In this document: positions 1 to 16,068 of the stretch, in pieces
Numbering within the stretch: the first letter of the stretch is position 1
Layout of the letters: each line of letters opens with the position of its first letter
Origin: Trichaptum fuscoviolaceum
Lineage: Eukaryota; Basidiomycota; Agaricomycetes; Hymenochaetales; Trichaptaceae
NCBI GenBank assembly: GCA_910574455.1
Contig: CAJSYZ010000001.1
Location: 3,021,424 to 3,085,423, forward strand
Length of the DNA stretch: 64,000 nucleotides
Direction of reading: 5' to 3'
Position numbers and translations under genes: made by a program
The notes under the pieces: model-generated
Databases searched by the model: none
The model's input: the letters and a program-made list of their open reading frames with translations, nothing else
What the model was told of the DNA's origin: nothing

Positions 1-658
1 CCGCCATTCGTGGATCAAGATGAGAAAGCAGTCTATGAAGAGCAAATGCATTCTCTGGATCGGTTTTGGCCGAGCGCGATTCCGAAGGCAAAGATTCGTA
101 GAGCAATGCCAAATCAAGGGGAAGGTTTCGGAGGGTATTCGCCATAGCAGGCGAAGGTAGTGAACTAGGCACCGAAAGCTTGGCAGAAGAAGGCAAGGAG
201 CTCGGAAACAGTAGATGATGGATCCAGTAGGATGTCCCCCCAACAACAATAGGAATGTGGCCTTTGCTATGAGTTTCCTCTATCTTCAGACAGGAACAAG
301 TCAACGGCTCAAGACGGTGCAAGATGCAATGTCTTCAACGTACGAGTCGCGAAGCGTCCCTGACCCAGTCTCCAACCGTGTATTGTTCTCCAGGTTTTTT
401 GAAGCTCATCAAAAGGTGATCCACACCCTTCTGTTCATCCAAAGGCATTTTGTTGGTGAGAATATTGAGGCCTTCGTAAACTTGCATTGCATCCGCGTTG
501 ATAACCTTGGCGCCAGGCAGACGAGAGGGGTCATTTGCTGAAGTGAGAGAGAGAGCTAGCTCAACAGCAAGTCGACTTTTCCCTACGCCGGTGGTGCCAC
601 AGATTGCTATGAGCGGCTTCAACGACATTGGCGATGATATTGGTGAAGTGAAGGGCAA
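1..658 (-). CDS. mod5: tRNA dimethylallyltransferase (isopentenyltransferase), 5' part
   Basis: The enzyme transfers a dimethylallyl group from DMAPP to the N6 of A37 in tRNAs reading UNN codons (MiaA/Mod5 family). Exon 1 (658-344) holds the P-loop GTTGVGKS about 25 residues in, then NADAMQVY and the GVDHLL stretch. A 60-bp intron (343-284, gtacgt..ctgaag) is followed by exon 2, which restores the family block IPIVVGGTSYWIHHLL and runs into HRLLSHLDPRMA at the window edge. The gene continues to the left, so the catalytic C-terminal half and any zinc finger are not visible. The start is the first ATG at 658; a second ATG lies 10 codons downstream, so the exact start is not settled. The SKT5-like gene starts divergently about 210 bp away. 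Confidence 0.9.
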
Positions 659-869
659 GGTTGAGAAGTTGTAATGTAACTTGTGCAGTGTCTAACTACT
701 ACGGATGAGGAAGGTGGTTCCCATCGGTTGGGAGAGGTTCCGTTGCGACGGCACCAGCACTCACCATCATTTACAACTTAGAGCCCCTCTCTACCTTTCG
801 CCCACACCTTCTGTCTCTTGGCTGTTACTAGAGGGCATCGTAGTCTGTAAAATCAGCTTTACCTAGCGT

Positions 870-3073
870 ATGATGAGTACGACGGTCTCTCCTGAAGGAC
901 ATGCTATCCATGCTCAGCAGCGGTTTGCCGACCATGGCGGCCTACCTCCTCATCCAGCCTACCATCGTCGCACTATTGAAGGTACCTTGGGCCAAGATTC
1001 GTCGTACTACGCCACGGATTCATCAATTAGTCTGCAATCACCTAGCTCAGCTAATTATCAGCAGAATGTGAGCGGTAAGCTCCCTTTTCTTTAGACTCGT
1101 GGTGTCTGTATATTCGTGCTATTGCTGAGTTCTAGACCATATCTTCCCTCCTCTTTTCTGAAGGTACCAGCAATGACTTTCATTCCACTGATGATTCAAA
1201 GAGCCCTGTCGCTTCCACATCTTCGCAGTGGCAAGGTGTATACCCTCAACAACTTCCGGGCGCTTTCCAACATACGGACGCCAACTTGTCATCGTTGTCA
1301 GAAGACTTCGATAACCTGGCCGTTGATGATCGTCTTGCACCTCGTTCTACAGATCGATGGAATCAGAATACCTTCCATTATCCTGATGATGGCCGCCCCT
1401 CACGGTCTGATGAAATGGTATACGCGTCGTACGCCACGCCAGTTCAGCCAGGTTACGGAGAATTTCGATCGACTAGTGTTCAACCCAATCAAGGTTACTA
1501 CTCAGATGACTTAAGGCAAAATTGGACCGGGGGCGACCGTATCCCCTATTTATCTGCCGCATCTAACGTAATGGGAATGGGACCTCCTCCCGATGTTCAA
1601 GGCGCACAAGATGGCGATTACGGTGTAACACAGGGTTATATCGTAGGGAATTATCCTCCTGGAGTGGATGATGACAGTGTATATTCCTATGGAGAAGCAC
1701 AAACGGGTCCTGCTTACTCTGACGAGCAACTATCGGTGGATATCATGCTTCACCGGGATCCTTCGACCACTGCGACTCTTCGTAGTCATGAAAGCTCAGA
1801 TTCGGACAGTACAAGACCGTCACTGCATCGATCGGGAACAACTAGCTCCGTGAGCCTAGGCACGAGGCGGTCTAAAGCCGTTGATTTGAGTGCACCACCT
1901 TATACGAAAGAGTTCATCGACCAGTATCGACAACGTATCAAAGGAGATCCTGACCCGGAGGCACATTTTCAGTATGCCAAGTACCTTATCGACGCAGCAA
2001 AGAAAATTGGAACTAATGCATCTGATCAACGCGCTGTACGAAAGTACCGAGAGGTGCTCATTCAGGAAGCCTTAAAAATTAATCGACGACTGGCTACTCA
2101 AGGGGATGCCTACGCAGAAGCCCAGTTCTTCCTTGCGAATTGCCACGGCACGGGCATGCTTGGGCTACAAGTGGATCACGAGAGGGCATATCATCTATAT
2201 TTACAAGCCGCGAAGCAGAATCACTCAGCTGCGTCGTATCGTGTCGCAGTTTGCAACGAAATTGGTGCGGGCACGAAACGGGACCCACCAAGGGCTTTCG
2301 CATTTTATCGCAAGGCTGCTTCGTTGGGTGACACTGCGGCGATGTACAAGTTAGGCATGGTTCTACTTTCCGGAGGATTGACGCAGGCCAGAAATCCCCG
2401 TGAAGCTGTCGCTTGGTTAAGGAGAGCTGCAGAACAGGCAGACGAAGAAAATCCTCACGCGCTACACGAGCTTGGTCTATTACATGAGAACACTGATTCT
2501 CAAATTGTCCCTCACGACCCAGTATACGCAAAGAATCTATTCACTAAAGCAGCAACACTTGGTTATACCCAGTCTCAGTTTAAGTTAGGCCAATGTTACG
2601 AGTACGGATCGGTGAGCTGCGCCGTTGATCCTCGTAGGTCTATTGCTTGGTATACGAAAGCAGCGGAAAAGGGTAATGCAGAGGCTGAATTGGCTTTAAG
2701 TGGTTGGTATTTGACAGGCAGTGAAGGTGTCCTGAAGCAGAGTGATTCTGAGGCATACCTTTGGGCGAGACGAGCGGCGAATAAGGGTTTGAGCAAGGCA
2801 GAATATGCTGTAGGCTATTACGCGGAGATCGGTATTGGAGTCAAGCAAGATATTGAGCTAGCGAAACGTTGGTACATGCGGGCAGCAGGTATGTTTCTAA
2901 GACAGTTATTGTAACATTATCTATTCTTATCTTTTATGCATAATGCTTTTCTAGCTCAAGGAAATAAAAGGGCAATGAATCGTTTGACGGAGCTGAAGCG
3001 TATGGGTAACAGAAGAGGACAAGCCGCAAGGCCCACCAGACAACAGGCAAAGGACGAATGTGTCATCACATAG
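870..3073 (+). CDS. skt5: SKT5/CHS4-like chitin synthase activator, Sel1 repeats, CaaX end
   Basis: Predicted as join(870..1074,1164..2888,2955..3073), 682 residues; phases agree at both introns. The first ~200 residues are low-complexity and Ser/Tyr/Asp-rich. From about residue 240 a run of Sel1-type TPR-like repeats follows (AEAQFFLANCHGTG, AMYKLGMVLLSGG, AEYAVGYYAEIGIG), the pattern of fungal Skt5/Chs4 proteins that bind and activate chitin synthase at septation sites. The short last exon ends in Cys-Val-Ile-Thr, a CaaX-like prenylation box. Farnesylation of yeast Skt5 is known, which strengthens the assignment. The intron-1 acceptor and the third exon were chosen because they keep the frame and restore the C-terminal box. 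It could be another Sel1-repeat regulator, but repeats plus CaaX favour Skt5/Chs4. Confidence 0.85.
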
Positions 3074-3428
3074 TATGTCTAAATGATGACCTTTGCTGGA
3101 CAAAGCTATTATACTTTATCATTCCTCCGATTTCGATACAAACGCGGCAACTTTGCTGAGTAAATCTTGTGCGTGAAATTAACTCTGAACAATCTCCTGG
3201 AACCGAGATTCAAGCTTCCATAACATGGAGTCGTGGTAAGTAACAAACAACGCCAGAGCGAGATCTTTTTTTTTGCATTGTCATCCTCGCACGGAAATGA
3301 ATATGGTGGAACGCATCTCGGAGACTCATGCACGTTCCATCAGACATAAGATGTGCAGCATGCATCAAGCATACCTATTTATATTATACAAAAGAGCTTT
3401 AGAGTTCAATAAATCCTATTATTCTACA
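3074..3428. other. convergent intergenic stretch
   Basis: This is about 355 bp between the convergent SKT5-like and Rho genes, AT-rich with a T8 run near 3267. It is probably shared 3' UTR and terminator sequence. No gene or repeat is visible. Confidence 0.6.
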
Positions 3429-4222
3429 CTATAAAATAAGACACCGCCGTTGCCGCACCATCTTTCCCCAACGTCCCTTCATGCTTTCCCGCAAGGCCAG
3501 CTCGAATACATCTTGAACACCGACACCAGTTTTGGCGGAACACTCGATATATTTTGCTCCTATTTCCCGTGCAACACTAGCACCCGTGTCAGGTGTGACG
3601 GGCACTTGACCTTGTGCAGCAAGCATTCTTCGTGTTTGATCGTCCCGTCGAAGATCGGTCTTCGTAGCTACTAAAATGAGCGGTGTGCCTTCGCAAAAAT
3701 GTGCAACCTCCGGGAACCACTGTCATCATACGCAATCCGATGAATAGATCGAAGGACAAGCAGTTCATAAGACCACGAACCTTATCCTGGACATTAGCGA
3801 GGCTCGTAGGGAAATCAACGGAAAAAACAATGAGGATGACATCGCTTTCGGGGTAGCTAAGAGGGCGAAGACGATCGTACTCCTCCTGTCCGGCAGTATC
3901 CCACAGAGCAAGCTCTATAACTTTACCGTCGAATGCGACCTGAGTAACATAGTTCTCAAAGACAGTAGGGATGTAAGCCTATTATTGGACACTTTAGCAA
4001 TGCGTAAGGGAGCTGGCTGCCAGGCTTACCTCCGGGAACCTGTTCTCGGCATAAACAATGAGTAGGCAGGTCTTGCCACATCCACCTTGTATAAGAAGAA
4101 TAGATGGGCCCAGGGCCGTTTAGTATTTACGCGAAGAGTTAGCTAGTTCATAAATACGCACCATCGCCAACGACAACGAGCTTCCTCTTCAGATCAGGCC
4201 GACGTCCAGGAGCAGGCTCCAT
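3429..4222 (-). CDS. Rho-family small GTPase
   Basis: Predicted as complement(join(3429..3719,3781..3978,4030..4085,4162..4222)), 201 residues, all phases consistent. P-loop [11 protein letters not shown] is split by intron 1. Switch I/effector PTVFENYV, switch [20 protein letters not shown], the Rho insert region and the SAK motif ([11 protein letters not shown]) follow in order. The protein ends in a basic stretch plus Cys-Leu-Ile-Leu, a CaaX box whose final Leu predicts geranylgeranylation. It is a membrane-anchored switch for actin, exocytosis or wall synthesis. The N-terminal extension [14 protein letters not shown] is typical of fungal Rho3/Rho4-like members, but I cannot fix the paralogue. 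It diverges from the PhoD-like gene. Confidence 0.92.
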
Positions 4223-4474
4223 CAATGTCGGTGCCAATACGCCTCCGTGATATACGTGAAGCTTTTGCCGCGAGGAAAGCAATACGGGATACTCGTGGTC
4301 AGTGTGCGTTGCAGGTTTACAGCGAACTCATAACTTGAACACCCGACCGCGTTCGAGCTAAAGCACGTGACTGAGTACTACTACATGACGTCGTCCGGAA
4401 CGCCTATGCATCGTTGCGATGCAGCGACCGTACGACCTTCATCTTGACCGTCAACAACAACGACAGAGGCGACT
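4223..4474. promoter_or_regulatory. divergent promoter region, Rho / PhoD-like
   Basis: The 252 bp between the two start regions must carry both promoters. I see no TATA box at a convincing spacing on either side. The limits depend on the PhoD-like start, which is uncertain. Confidence 0.4.
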
Positions 4475-6981
4475 ATGGGCGCTGTAGACCTTCTACTCCC
4501 TTTCGTGTCCACTATATTCAAGCTATCTGTATATATCTACTTGCGTGTTGTAGGTTTCATTGGCTACGTCTTACGCGCACTATCCTTACGTTCCAATTCC
4601 TCAGATACCATATACACAAGGCAAACTTGTTATTCCGAGCCTTTATACCATCTATACCTCACTATCCATCTTCGGTCCAAAGCAACTCACCTATGGTGCA
4701 TCTAAGCAGAGGTCTAGATCTGCTGGGAATGTACGTCCGCTAGAATTTTTCCTGAGCCATTGTGCTTGTAAGCTGATCGGTGCATTTAGACATTGTTTTC
4801 TTCAATCCTAGCTGTCGTCTTTAGCCTCCCGTCTTCTTCCACTGGCCTCCGTTCATCGTCTTTTCTCCTCAACACAACTTTGCTGCTTCTCGCCTTGGAT
4901 TTCACCACGTATCCCTTGCGTTATCCTGCCCATGATGTTACGTTTATCCGTGTTGGCGCAGTTGACCACAAGAGTGCAAAACTCCTCGTTCGTTATCCTC
5001 AGCTCGGTCTCAACGACACGGTACTCAAAGTTGTCTTCCGGCCGTCCCGTCCTGACCCGAAAGATGAAGCGTGGCTCGACGGGCCGACGATTCAACTCAA
5101 GGAAAACGCCGACTGGACTAATTTCACTGTGCTAGTGGACCTTTGGCCGAACACTACTTATGAATGTAAGCAATTATTGTTTGCTCCTTACCTGCGTCTA
5201 TGTACTTATTTTTGTCCTTAGATATGCTTGCCGGCGCTGACCATGGTCTTGGTTTCCTGCCTTATCCTCCGACCCCATTGTCATTCAAAACATTCCCGGA
5301 CCCACGGCTTATAACTGGTACACACTTCAAGTTTATCGCCACTTCCTGCATTCTACCAAACTTTCCCTATGTGCCTGGTATGGGGGATCGGATAAAAGGC
5401 TTTGACCTTCTCTTCGACTATATCTGGCCGACTGACTTAAATGTACAGCATGTGACAGCCAAAGAGGTGGCTGCTGAGGCCCGACCAGGAACGAGCTCGA
5501 GTTCAGACACCAACGACGGTTTCAGTAGCAACGATCTCCTTCCCGTCACTGATTCACCAATAGAATTTCTCTTGACATTGGGTGACTTCATATACGCAGA
5601 TGTTCCTGCTTACTTTGGAGACACCTTGGAAGCCTATCAGAGATTATACCGTCGTATGTACGCAAGCCCTAGCTTCAGGAGGGTTTACGAAAGACTTCGT
5701 GAGTAGATAACATTTATTTTCGACTGCTCAAGGTATCCGGTCTTCAATCCTTGCAACTAAACAACTTGCACAGCATCGATACACATTTACGATGATCATG
5801 AAGTAGACTACTTTTTGTCAGTTCACATTTTTGAAAGTTAACAACTATAACAGATAGTCAACAACTTTGCTGGCAATTCCAATGATTCATCGGGGCCTTA
5901 TAATAACGCATCCCAGGCATTCAGACGATACATTGCCGACACGAATTTTGACTCGCCAAAGCAAGGCTCATACTACTACGATTTCCGGTGAGTGATAAAG
6001 TGCATTTGAACAATTTCAACGTATGACTTGTGGTCAGGTATGGCGACGTCGCTTATTTCGTGATGGACACTCGACGAGACAGAACGGATGTGCGTGACTC
6101 ATTGGCAGAAAAGACAACCATGTTGGGTGAGACACAATTAAACGCTCTGCTGACTTGGATTTCTGAGGCAAGGAATCACAATTTTCAACGCACATGATAT
6201 ATATTCTAATAGCTCTAAATCTAGGTAAATCAAACAGCAACATTCAAATTTGTTGTATCGTCTGTACCTGTGACAAGTCTGTGGCAATTCGATGCACAGA
6301 CAGATTCCTGGGCAGCATTCACTGATGAAAAACAAACCATTCTTGATGCGCTCCACACAGTGCCCAACGTGATTATATTGTCCGGGGATAGACACGAGTT
6401 TGCTGTGATCGAGTACACAAGCCACCTGCCTTGGTCACATCCGGTACGAGAGATATCCACCAGTCCTCTCAATATGTTCTATGTGCCATTTGTTAAGACG
6501 CTCGCCAACGAGAGCAAAACCCAAGTGACGCGGAATGTAGAAAGGAGAGAAAGAAATGACAATGGCACAGAAACGACCTTCGTCGATTCAATCACGTTGC
6601 CCAAGGAAAGAGTCCTTAAACATATAAGCCATGGCAATCATAAGTGGTTTGTCAGTTTCCTACCTCCGCGTGTCTGTTGTATTTAGATCCTACATTGCGT
6701 AGGTCTACAATCGAAGTCGATTCTCGCAATTTATCTCGTCCTGTTTTGAAGCTAGAGACCATGATAGACGGACATCCGGCTTTCCGGTATGTATTCATTA
6801 TATTTTTCACATTTGTTTAGTTATGTACTTACACATTCATCCTCGTATCTCACAATGAAGATGGAACATAACCGGGGAGTCAGTCAATATGAAGAAGAAC
6901 ACTGCTCTTGGTAATTTTGTTCCTCAGTCCTTCCAGATGGTTATGGACAAAATGGGTTTCACACCAAGTAAATGGTTTTAA
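4475..6981 (+). CDS. PhoD-like metallophosphatase (alkaline phosphatase D family)
   Basis: This is a multi-exon gene. The core reads through exons near 4850-5165, 5222-5700, 5774-5800, 5860-5990, 6040-6165, 6230-6645, 6710-6787 and 6860-6981, each bounded by GT..AG. Metal-site motifs are GDFIYADVPAYFGDT, IYDDHEV split from INNFAGN by an intron, and SGDRHEF, the order expected for PhoD-family phosphodiesterases/phosphatases. The C-terminus ends TPSKWF. The hydrophobic N-terminus (LLLPFVSTIFKLSVYIYL, then a second segment near 4860-4900) suggests membrane anchoring with the enzyme outside or in the secretory lumen. The start and first one or two introns (4475-4850) are uncertain, because several donor/acceptor pairs keep the frame. 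It is convergent with PEX6, with only ~78 bp between stops. Confidence 0.85.
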
Positions 6982-7059
6982 GTAGAAGAGAGAGAACGAT
7001 AATTCGGCGGCCAATCTACACTGTATTTTTCGAGTATCTAATTGCCGATGGACTATTGT

Positions 7060-11225
<4,166 letters not shown>

Positions 11226-11350
11226 ATGATTTTAATTTGGAAACTTAATATCTTGCTTACCTAATAGTAAGATACAGATTTCTTCTCACTTACGACTTTG
11301 GAGAGAATACATTTCTTCCATTTACATTGCAAAACGTTCTCGATCCATCC
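11226..11350. promoter_or_regulatory. bidirectional promoter, PEX6 / GAR1
   Basis: Only 125 bp separate the two start codons, so promoters and 5' UTRs must overlap. The stretch is AT-rich. No clear TATA box was found. Confidence 0.5.
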
Positions 11351-12186
11351 ATGAGTCGTGCATCTTTTGGTCGGGGAGGCGGAAGCTCAAGGGCTCGGGG
11401 CGGATTTTCTAGTAAGCTTGAACGTTTAACATGCTTAAGGTATGATGTTGACGAAAGAAGGTCGTGGATCTGGTAGAGGCGGGTTTCAACAACGGGACAT
11501 GGGCCCACCAGACACTGTACTTGGTGAGGACGATCTCAAGGCAATGAAATTAAGGCTGAGCAAATTGTTATTCAGAAATGGGCTCGTTTGTTCATGCAGT
11601 GGAAGACGAAATGCTATGCTCCTCCTCTCTACCTGACAAAGTACCTTACTTCAATGCTCCTATATACCTTCAAAACAAGTCCGTCATAGGGAAGGTAGAC
11701 GAAATCCTTGGACCAATAAACGAAGTCTACTTCTCAGTAAAAATGGGCGATGGCATGGTCGCTAGCAGCTTCAAAAAAGGGGATAAAGTGTTCATCGGAG
11801 GGGATAAACTGCTGCCAATAGAACGATTCCTTCCCAAACCCAAAATTCCTGGTGGTGAGTATTGCATTCGCTATGATACCGCATGGATTCAAATGATTTA
11901 AAATGTCGCCTTCAGGTGTTCAAAGTATGCTCACTCCCAGTTCTCTGATTTCAATGGCGTTTCTGACTTGCTTTTGCCAGAGCGAGGTCGAGGCTCCAGA
12001 GGCGGAGCGAATTCTCGAGGTAGAGGTGCGGCTACTCGCGGAGGCTTTCAGCGTGGTGTGGGTAGAGGGAGAGGTTCAGGGAGAGGCTTTGGAGGAGATC
12101 GCGGGCGAGGCATGCCTAGAGGAAGTGACCGCGGACGAGGAAGAGGTGCTCCTCGGGGCGGTAGAGGTGGGTTTAGAGGGTATTAG
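11351..12186 (+). CDS. GAR1: H/ACA snoRNP subunit Gar1
   Basis: Gar1 is a core protein of H/ACA snoRNPs, which pseudouridylate rRNA in the nucleolus. Exon 1 starts [11 protein letters not shown] (an N-terminal GAR segment). After introns near 11411-11460 and 11523-11574, the central Gar1 fold reads [63 protein letters not shown] last intron of about 120-130 bp (after 11853) leads to a C-terminal Arg-Gly-rich tail (RGRGSRGG.. to GFRGY) of about 70 residues. Both GAR domains flanking the core match the family layout. Intron 1 could use more than one acceptor. It is the last ordinary gene before the transposon stack. Confidence 0.92.
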
Positions 12187-12706
12187 GGTTTCTTTGCTTT
12201 GTACGATGTTCTTTGATTGTGTTTCAATTTGTATGACTGAAGTGTTAGTTACGCACGTTTCTTTTCGGCTGATTATCCATATAATTTGCCATAAATTGGA
12301 TTCTCTGATGACGGAAACATATATTATTTCCTCAAGAGATAACACCTCGTTGGAGTTGCTTTATGAAGGGATAATCCAATCACAATATGGGCCGCCGAAC
12401 AGTGGCAGAAGGCTCCAGCCTCCGAGTCTGGCCTGAGTGCTCATCCTCCCACGTGGTAATTAAGGACACCCCTACTGTCTGCCTCCGTGCTGCCACCACA
12501 CGCGCCTTCAAGGCCACTACTTGGGCAGTGCACCACTTTGTTTTCTATGTGGAGCAGGTTAAGGACACTAATTCTGTCATGACCCAACCGGCAATCAAAG
12601 GATTTAAATACCAAAAACCCTGATTAGTCAATTACACCCTAGTTTCTGGCTTTCCCCCTTCGTCCTAGACCTCTTACTCAGCACTCTGATGGATAGGACA
12701 TACCCT
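12187..12706. other. GAR1 3' flank and unexplained sequence before the group I intron
   Basis: No gene is recognised here. A TATA-like TTTAAATA near 12602 is followed by a pyrimidine-rich stretch, resembling a promoter or the start of a repeat. From about 12690 it becomes the proposed 5' exon of the group I intron, ending ...CCCT at 12706. Confidence 0.4.
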
Positions 12707-12744
12707 ATGGAGCTATCTTTGGATCTAGGGGAAAGAAGGACATC
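12707..12744 (+). ncRNA. group I intron, proposed 5' piece (P1/P2)
   Basis: CCCT at 12703-12706 can pair with GGGG at 12728-12731, giving a P1 helix with a U.G pair at the 5' splice site. The 5' half of a hairpin follows (AAGAAGGA, 12733-12740). Its partner TCCTTCTT is restored when the LINE insertion with duplicated GACATC is removed. The order IGS, A-rich joint, P2 hairpin matches classical group I introns. This piece is inferred; the core downstream is the strong part. Confidence 0.5.
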
Positions 12745-13299
12745 ATTTTTTTTTTTTTTTTTTTTTTTTGCTTTATTATTCCTGCAGCATAGCTAAGTAC
12801 ATGACCTATCTACGACGGAGGCGCCCGTCATCGAGGTGGACTACGGAACTGGGCGGGAGGTGCCCGCCACCGAAGGTGGCGGCTAAGTGGGCGCAACGCC
12901 TATTAAAGAAAGGAAAAGGAAGAGGAGAGATTGGTTTACATATCACCCCGCCCATGTCAAGGCGCAGGTGAACCTACACTACAAGCACAGACGAAGTTTA
13001 GAAAAGAGGGCGCATCCGGGCACAGTACCTGGGCGTTAACCTGGGTAAAGCACCGTTTGTTACGACCTAGAGTGGTTCCTTCGCTTTCGAGACCCTGAAT
13101 CGGACACAGACGATGATCGGACGCAATGAGCGGTGGTTCTCACTCTGAGAAGCACTTTACAAGTCAATTAAGCTATTCTACACATCAGAGCTAAAGATAA
13201 ACACATCACCTGAGAAGCACTTTACAAGAGGCCAAAAGTGGAGTGCTTCGCAGGGGGATCCGCGGTTTTGATGAACAAAGGCAAAAACTATACAGTACC

Positions 13300-15877
13300 T
13301 GTTACGACCTGGGGGGAACCTGGGGGCCGGGGCGCGTTAACGGCTTCCGGGGCAAGGCCTGGGAGAGCGCGCGGCAGCGGAGAAGGCGAAGGGGAACCGT
13401 GAAGGACGCTACAACGCCAACGGAGTCGCGCGGGAAGCGGGGCTACGGGGGCGAGACGCAAGGGGGCTCAAGGCGAGGACGGGACGGAGTCAGAGTCGAG
13501 GCGGGGAAGGCAGAGTCGAGGCGCGGGGAGACAGAGTCGAGGCGCGGGGAAATGCCAAGCGGGATTCTGGCGGGAATCTGGATTCGTGCGGGAATCTGGA
13601 TTCTGGCGGGAATCTGGATTCGTGCGGGAATCTGGATTCGTGCAGGGATCGCCGAGCGGGAATCGTTCAGGACTTTGGCGGGAATCGCAGAGCGGGATTC
13701 TGGCGGGAATCGTTCGGGACTTTGGCGGGAATCGCAGAGCGGGATTCTGGCGGGAATCTCAGAGCGGGATTCTGGGCAGGACTCAGAGCGGGATTCGCAG
13801 AGCGGGATCCGGGACAAGACAGAGACAAGAGAGCCAGAGAGCAGGCGTGCTCAGGACAGGAGCAGAGAGCTCAGGATAACCGGGATCTCAAGGCAACACT
13901 TTCTGTTATCAGGAGGAGGTTCCCTAAGGAAGCACTCGACAAGTTAGCATTGTAAAACTACACTAGAGACAAGACAGAAACACACCTAAGGAAGCACTCG
14001 ACAAGAGGACAAAAGTGAGTGCTCCTTACGGTGGCGACAGGTATTTATCTACTGGGCAGAATCTACAGGGAACGGGCATGCATAAACGCGCAACTAACTA
14101 GTTACACAATCTTGCGGGCGAAGGCCGCGCATACAGTGACGTGAATCCGGGATTCGGGATTCGGTGCGGGGGACATCTGGGCAAGATCTAAGGGAACGAG
14201 CGTGAAGCATGGTCAAGTGAAACAAAGAGAACTAAAGGAATGTAATTGTGCGCGAGGTATCAAGCTGGCGCACAGGCAGCGGGGTAACGAGCGTGGGGGC
14301 GGATGTAATGCATACATTGTCTCGGGATAAGTTGCAGGCAACTTCTGGCGTGGATCAGGGTCGCGGGAGATCGACAGGGACCAACTTCGAAGAAGCCGGT
14401 GCTTCGATGTCGTAACGAAGCCTAATCGCGAGGCGCGCGCGGGGCAGGGCGACTAAGGACGGGGTTCGAGTCCTTGCGGACAATGAGATCAATCCCGCAC
14501 ACGGGGTGGCGGGAATGTGGTCTGCGGGCCGGGACAGGACGCTACTAGCGAGACTAGTTGGCTGGCACGTGCGTGGCCAGGCCAATCACCTGGGGCTATC
14601 TCAAGACGAGGTTAGCATCGAGGAGCGGGAAGCTAAGGGGTTTCCCTTGGACAACGGGAAACTCGCGCGATTCGCGACGGGATCATGCAGGGAATCTGGT
14701 TCGGGTTTCGACCGGGTTTCGAGTTCGGGTTTCGACTGGGAATCGAGTTCGGGTTTAGACCGGGAATCGAGTTCGGGTTTCGACCGGGAATCGTAGCGGG
14801 AATCGTTCGGGAATCAGAGCGGGGAACTTAGCTGGGGTTGCGATGGGATCGCGGCGGGATTGAAGGCGGGAATCCTGCGGGGGATTTGCGCAGGGATTCG
14901 AGACGGGACGCGAGGCGGGAAACGAGCGGGTTTTCGACTGGGATCGTGCGGGGAAAAGGAGTGGGATTCCAACCGGGAAGCGAGCGGGGTTTCTACCGGG
15001 AATGAGCGGGGGAGTCTGGCGGGACTCTAGTCTGGAAACGAGCGGGGGGAGTTTGGCGGGACTCCAACCGGGACGAGTGGGGGAGTCTTGACGGGACTCC
15101 AACCGGGAACGAGCGTGGGTTGCGGGATTGTCAGAGAGGACGCTTGACAGCGTTCGCGGCGAGGCGGGATTCCTGGCGGGGCAGGCTGTGGACGAACAAG
15201 GGCAGGTCGAGAGGCACCGGATGTCGAAGGGGTTAGCTAGGGCACCGTGGCAGGACGAGCGCAGGGCAGGGTTCGTGACCGGGCAGGATTGCGGGACGGC
15301 AATCCTTGACCGCTGTCGTGTTGGCTTACTCAAGGCCAGACAGAGGTCGGCTTTGGACGCAGTGGATCAATCTCCTAACTGCACTTCATGACTGTGGACG
15401 CGAGGCCGGGATCTGGTATCCGGGCATAGTCGAGAACCTACGAGGTCTGGGATAGCTATGGCTATGGCTATGGCTGTGGCAGGCTATGGCTATGGCTGTG
15501 GCTATGGTGAGTGACTTCGGGACTATGGCGAGGTACGGGGTTCACTGGAGCGGGGAACAGAGCATGACGGGAGCGGGGAGCGAGCGGGGGATCATCCTAG
15601 AGTCGGGGGAACGACAAGGCGGGCTAGGGATGGATCGAGACGCGGGGACGAGGCGGGGGACTGACGAGGAGACGTGGGCGAGGACAAGCAGGGGCGAGGA
15701 GGTCGTAGCGGGGCGGAACTCTTAGCAGGAGAATGCATGGCAAAGCAGAGGTTCTTCCGGGATCAGAGAGCGGGGGATCCTTTCGGGATCTAGCCAAGGT
15801 TGCGCTTTCGGGTTTCAGTATACCGGGTTCTGTTCGGGATTGCCTTAGACATGTTGGGGTCCTGGGGGATCCCGACA
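13300..15877. repeat. LTR of LARD-like element (left copy, 2578 bp)
   Basis: The LTR is GC-rich and full of short G-run repeats. A ~17-bp unit built on CGGGAATCTGGATTC repeats at 13560-13660. A GGGTTTCGA/GGGAATCGA array lies at 14695-14800. A hexamer array on ATGGCT occupies about 15457-15506. Several long open frames run through it on both strands with Arg/Gly/Ser-rich translations; these follow from composition and are not called as genes. Confidence 0.9.
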
Positions 15878-16068
15878 TTACCCCCCTCCAAAGGTGCTAC
15901 TCCGGAGCACCAAAGGATTAGAGTAGTATTTAGCTTTCCGTACTAATTATCCAATACTTAATAACCATAATCATAACCAAGGGGCAGAGTCTTTCGGGAT
16001 TTCCGTCGAGAAACCATTATTACCAACGCGGGACTAAACATAATCCGAAAAAAAATTCGCGGGGGAAT

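Noticed and set aside
13560..13800. CRISPR-like regular repeats
   Set aside because: This is a eukaryotic LTR; the units are directly adjacent and degenerate, with no unique spacers.
13243..13947. Long plus-strand open frames in the giant LTR (repeated as 17454-18038), rich in Glu/Arg/Gly
   Set aside because: They translate the G-run repeats, occur equally on the opposite strand, and end or start at repeat borders. No gene-like sequence.
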